5,700 bases of DNA from Roseiflexaceae bacterium (GTDB lineage Bacteria > Chloroflexota > Chloroflexia > Chloroflexales > Roseiflexaceae), in the NCBI GenBank assembly GCA_014381165.1, contig JACMIM010000422.1, positions 1 to 5,700 of the forward strand. The letters are read 5' to 3'. The notes beneath the pieces are model-generated. The model saw only the letters and a list, made by a program, of their open reading frames with translations. It was not told the origin of the DNA and searched no databases. The first letter of the stretch is position 1. Every line of letters begins with the position of its first letter. The position numbers and the translations under genes are program-made. Positions 4,942 through 5,700 of the stretch are shown here, piece by piece.

Positions 4942-5688
4942 TTAGGTTGTGCGCCGGTTGCGCAGCGCTCGCCGCCGCCGTAGATCGTAGACCATGTGGG
5001 TTTGTAACAGCGCGAGCACCACGGGCACGATCAGAAACAGCCCACCGATCGAGAGCGCACCAAAAAACAGCGCGAGCAGTGCGCTGAACGCCAGCATCAG
5101 CGTGCGGCCAGGGTAGGCGAACAGCAGCCTGAGCGATTGGCGCAACACCTGGAGTGCCCCAGCCGTAGGTGCCGCCGCCAGCAGCACGCCCCAGTAGCCT
5201 GCGCAACAGCAGCCCAGCAGCAGCAGTAACTGCGCCCCTGTCGAGACGAGTAGCAGACCGCCCGGTGGGGCTAGCGACAGCCAGCCCAGCAGCAGCAGCG
5301 CACTTCCCAGCGGCGTCAGCACGCGGAAGCTTGGCAAAGCCAGCGTCCACAGCGCGTCGCGAGCCGCCTCCATGCTGACTGGTTCGCTCGCCACCGCTCG
5401 ATCGACCATAGCGTAGAGCACCATTGTGGCTGGCGTGATTGCGACCGCACTATAGGCATAGAACAAGAGCCGTAGGGCCAGCGGGAAATCGGGGTAGCCA
5501 AGCGCGAGCAAACCAGGGATGAGGTTCACCGACCAGGCCGCATTCACGGCGATCAGGCGCTCGGGCTGATCGCGCAGCGTGGCAAACGCGCCCCAGAATG
5601 GCCCGCGATCAGTGGAAAGATCAATTCCATTATCGTCTTGGAAGGGCATATAGATCGGGTTAGATAATCGCTTGCTCAGTTTCGCCAT
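4942..5688 (-). CDS. Five-segment membrane protein, YesL/DUF624-like
   Basis: 248 residues. A polar N-terminus of about 30 residues precedes FWGAFATLRDQPERLIAVNAAW. Membrane segments then lie near 44-64, 70-97, 117-137, 143-171 and 195-228, and the tail is strongly basic (YDLRRRRALRNRRTT), expected in the cytoplasm. The pattern of a first helix ending in (N)LIPGLLALGYP and a second containing ITPATMVLYAMVDR resembles the GPAT-ALY region of YesL/DUF624 proteins, which are often found in carbohydrate-transport gene clusters; this assignment is moderate. The ATG at 5686-5688 is only 12 bases from the window edge. The frame stays open to the edge and no clear Shine-Dalgarno is visible, so the true start may lie outside the window. 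A link to sugar uptake is inferred from family habit only. Confidence 0.72.
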   Translation of the reverse strand: MAKLSKRLSNPIYMPFQDDNGIDLSTDRGPFWGAFATLRDQPERLIAVNAAWSVNLIPGLLALGYPDFPLALRLLFYAYSAVAITPATMVLYAMVDRAVASEPVSMEAARDALWTLALPSFRVLTPLGSALLLLGWLSLAPPGGLLLVSTGAQLLLLLGCCCAGYWGVLLAAAPTAGALQVLRQSLRLLFAYPGRTLMLAFSALLALFFGALSIGGLFLIVPVVLALLQTHMVYDLRRRRALRNRRTT

Positions 5689-5700
5689 CGAACAGATGTA

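Noticed and set aside
4921..4946. Hairpin AATCT/AGATT just after the YesL-like gene stop
   Set aside because: A five-base stem with a ten-base loop and no T-run is too weak to call a terminator.
4443..5087. 214-codon plus-strand frame across both right-hand membrane genes
   Set aside because: It spans two minus-strand genes and their gap, with low-complexity Gln/Arg content; the minus-strand frames have clear membrane topology instead.

Overview
The window is GC-rich and densely coding, and most of its genes lie on the minus strand. Short GC-rich inverted repeats fill the gaps between genes. The protein types (an actinobacterial-like class I xylose isomerase of 390 residues, a LacI-family repressor, and membrane proteins I cannot name) and the repeat style (SSSGCTGAAGCSSS hairpins and a CACCCTCACCCC...GGGGTGAGGGTG palindrome) suggest a free-living heterotrophic bacterium, most likely of the Chloroflexota (Roseiflexus/Kouleothrix-like). 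That placement is inference from composition and style, not a database result.

Layout from left to right. Positions 2-628 (+) hold the 3' part of an aldo/keto reductase whose N-terminus lies outside the window. It converges on an unrecognised multi-pass membrane protein (692-1570, -), with a hairpin repeat between them. Upstream of that gene are a 15-bp perfect inverted repeat and a cluster of hairpins (1585-1790). Next come xylA (1824-2996, -) and a LacI-family regulator (3053-4147, -), whose 3' end runs into a long palindromic repeat. Positions 4170-4428 hold the lacI promoter and a block of repeats: two near-identical 72-bp units at a 77-bp period, plus a degenerate unit. The right end carries a small single-pass membrane protein (4440-4793, -) and a five-segment membrane protein resembling the YesL/DUF624 family (4942-5688, -).

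The centre of the window looks like a small xylose-utilisation locus: a LacI-type repressor followed on the same strand by xylose isomerase and then a membrane protein. A perfect 12-bp palindrome (GTAAGCGCTTAC) sits between a TTGACA-17-TACGCT promoter and the lacI Shine-Dalgarno, which strongly suggests autorepression. Weaker 9-of-12 matches sit in comparable places before xylA and before the membrane gene, so the repressor may control all three. No xylulokinase gene or sugar-transport gene is visible here.

I found no convincing wholly new system. The most unusual material is the repeats. Hairpins keep an apex while their stems change in compensating ways. One palindrome supplies the C-terminus and stop codon of the repressor. 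One degenerate repeat head supplies the -35 box of the repressor promoter.
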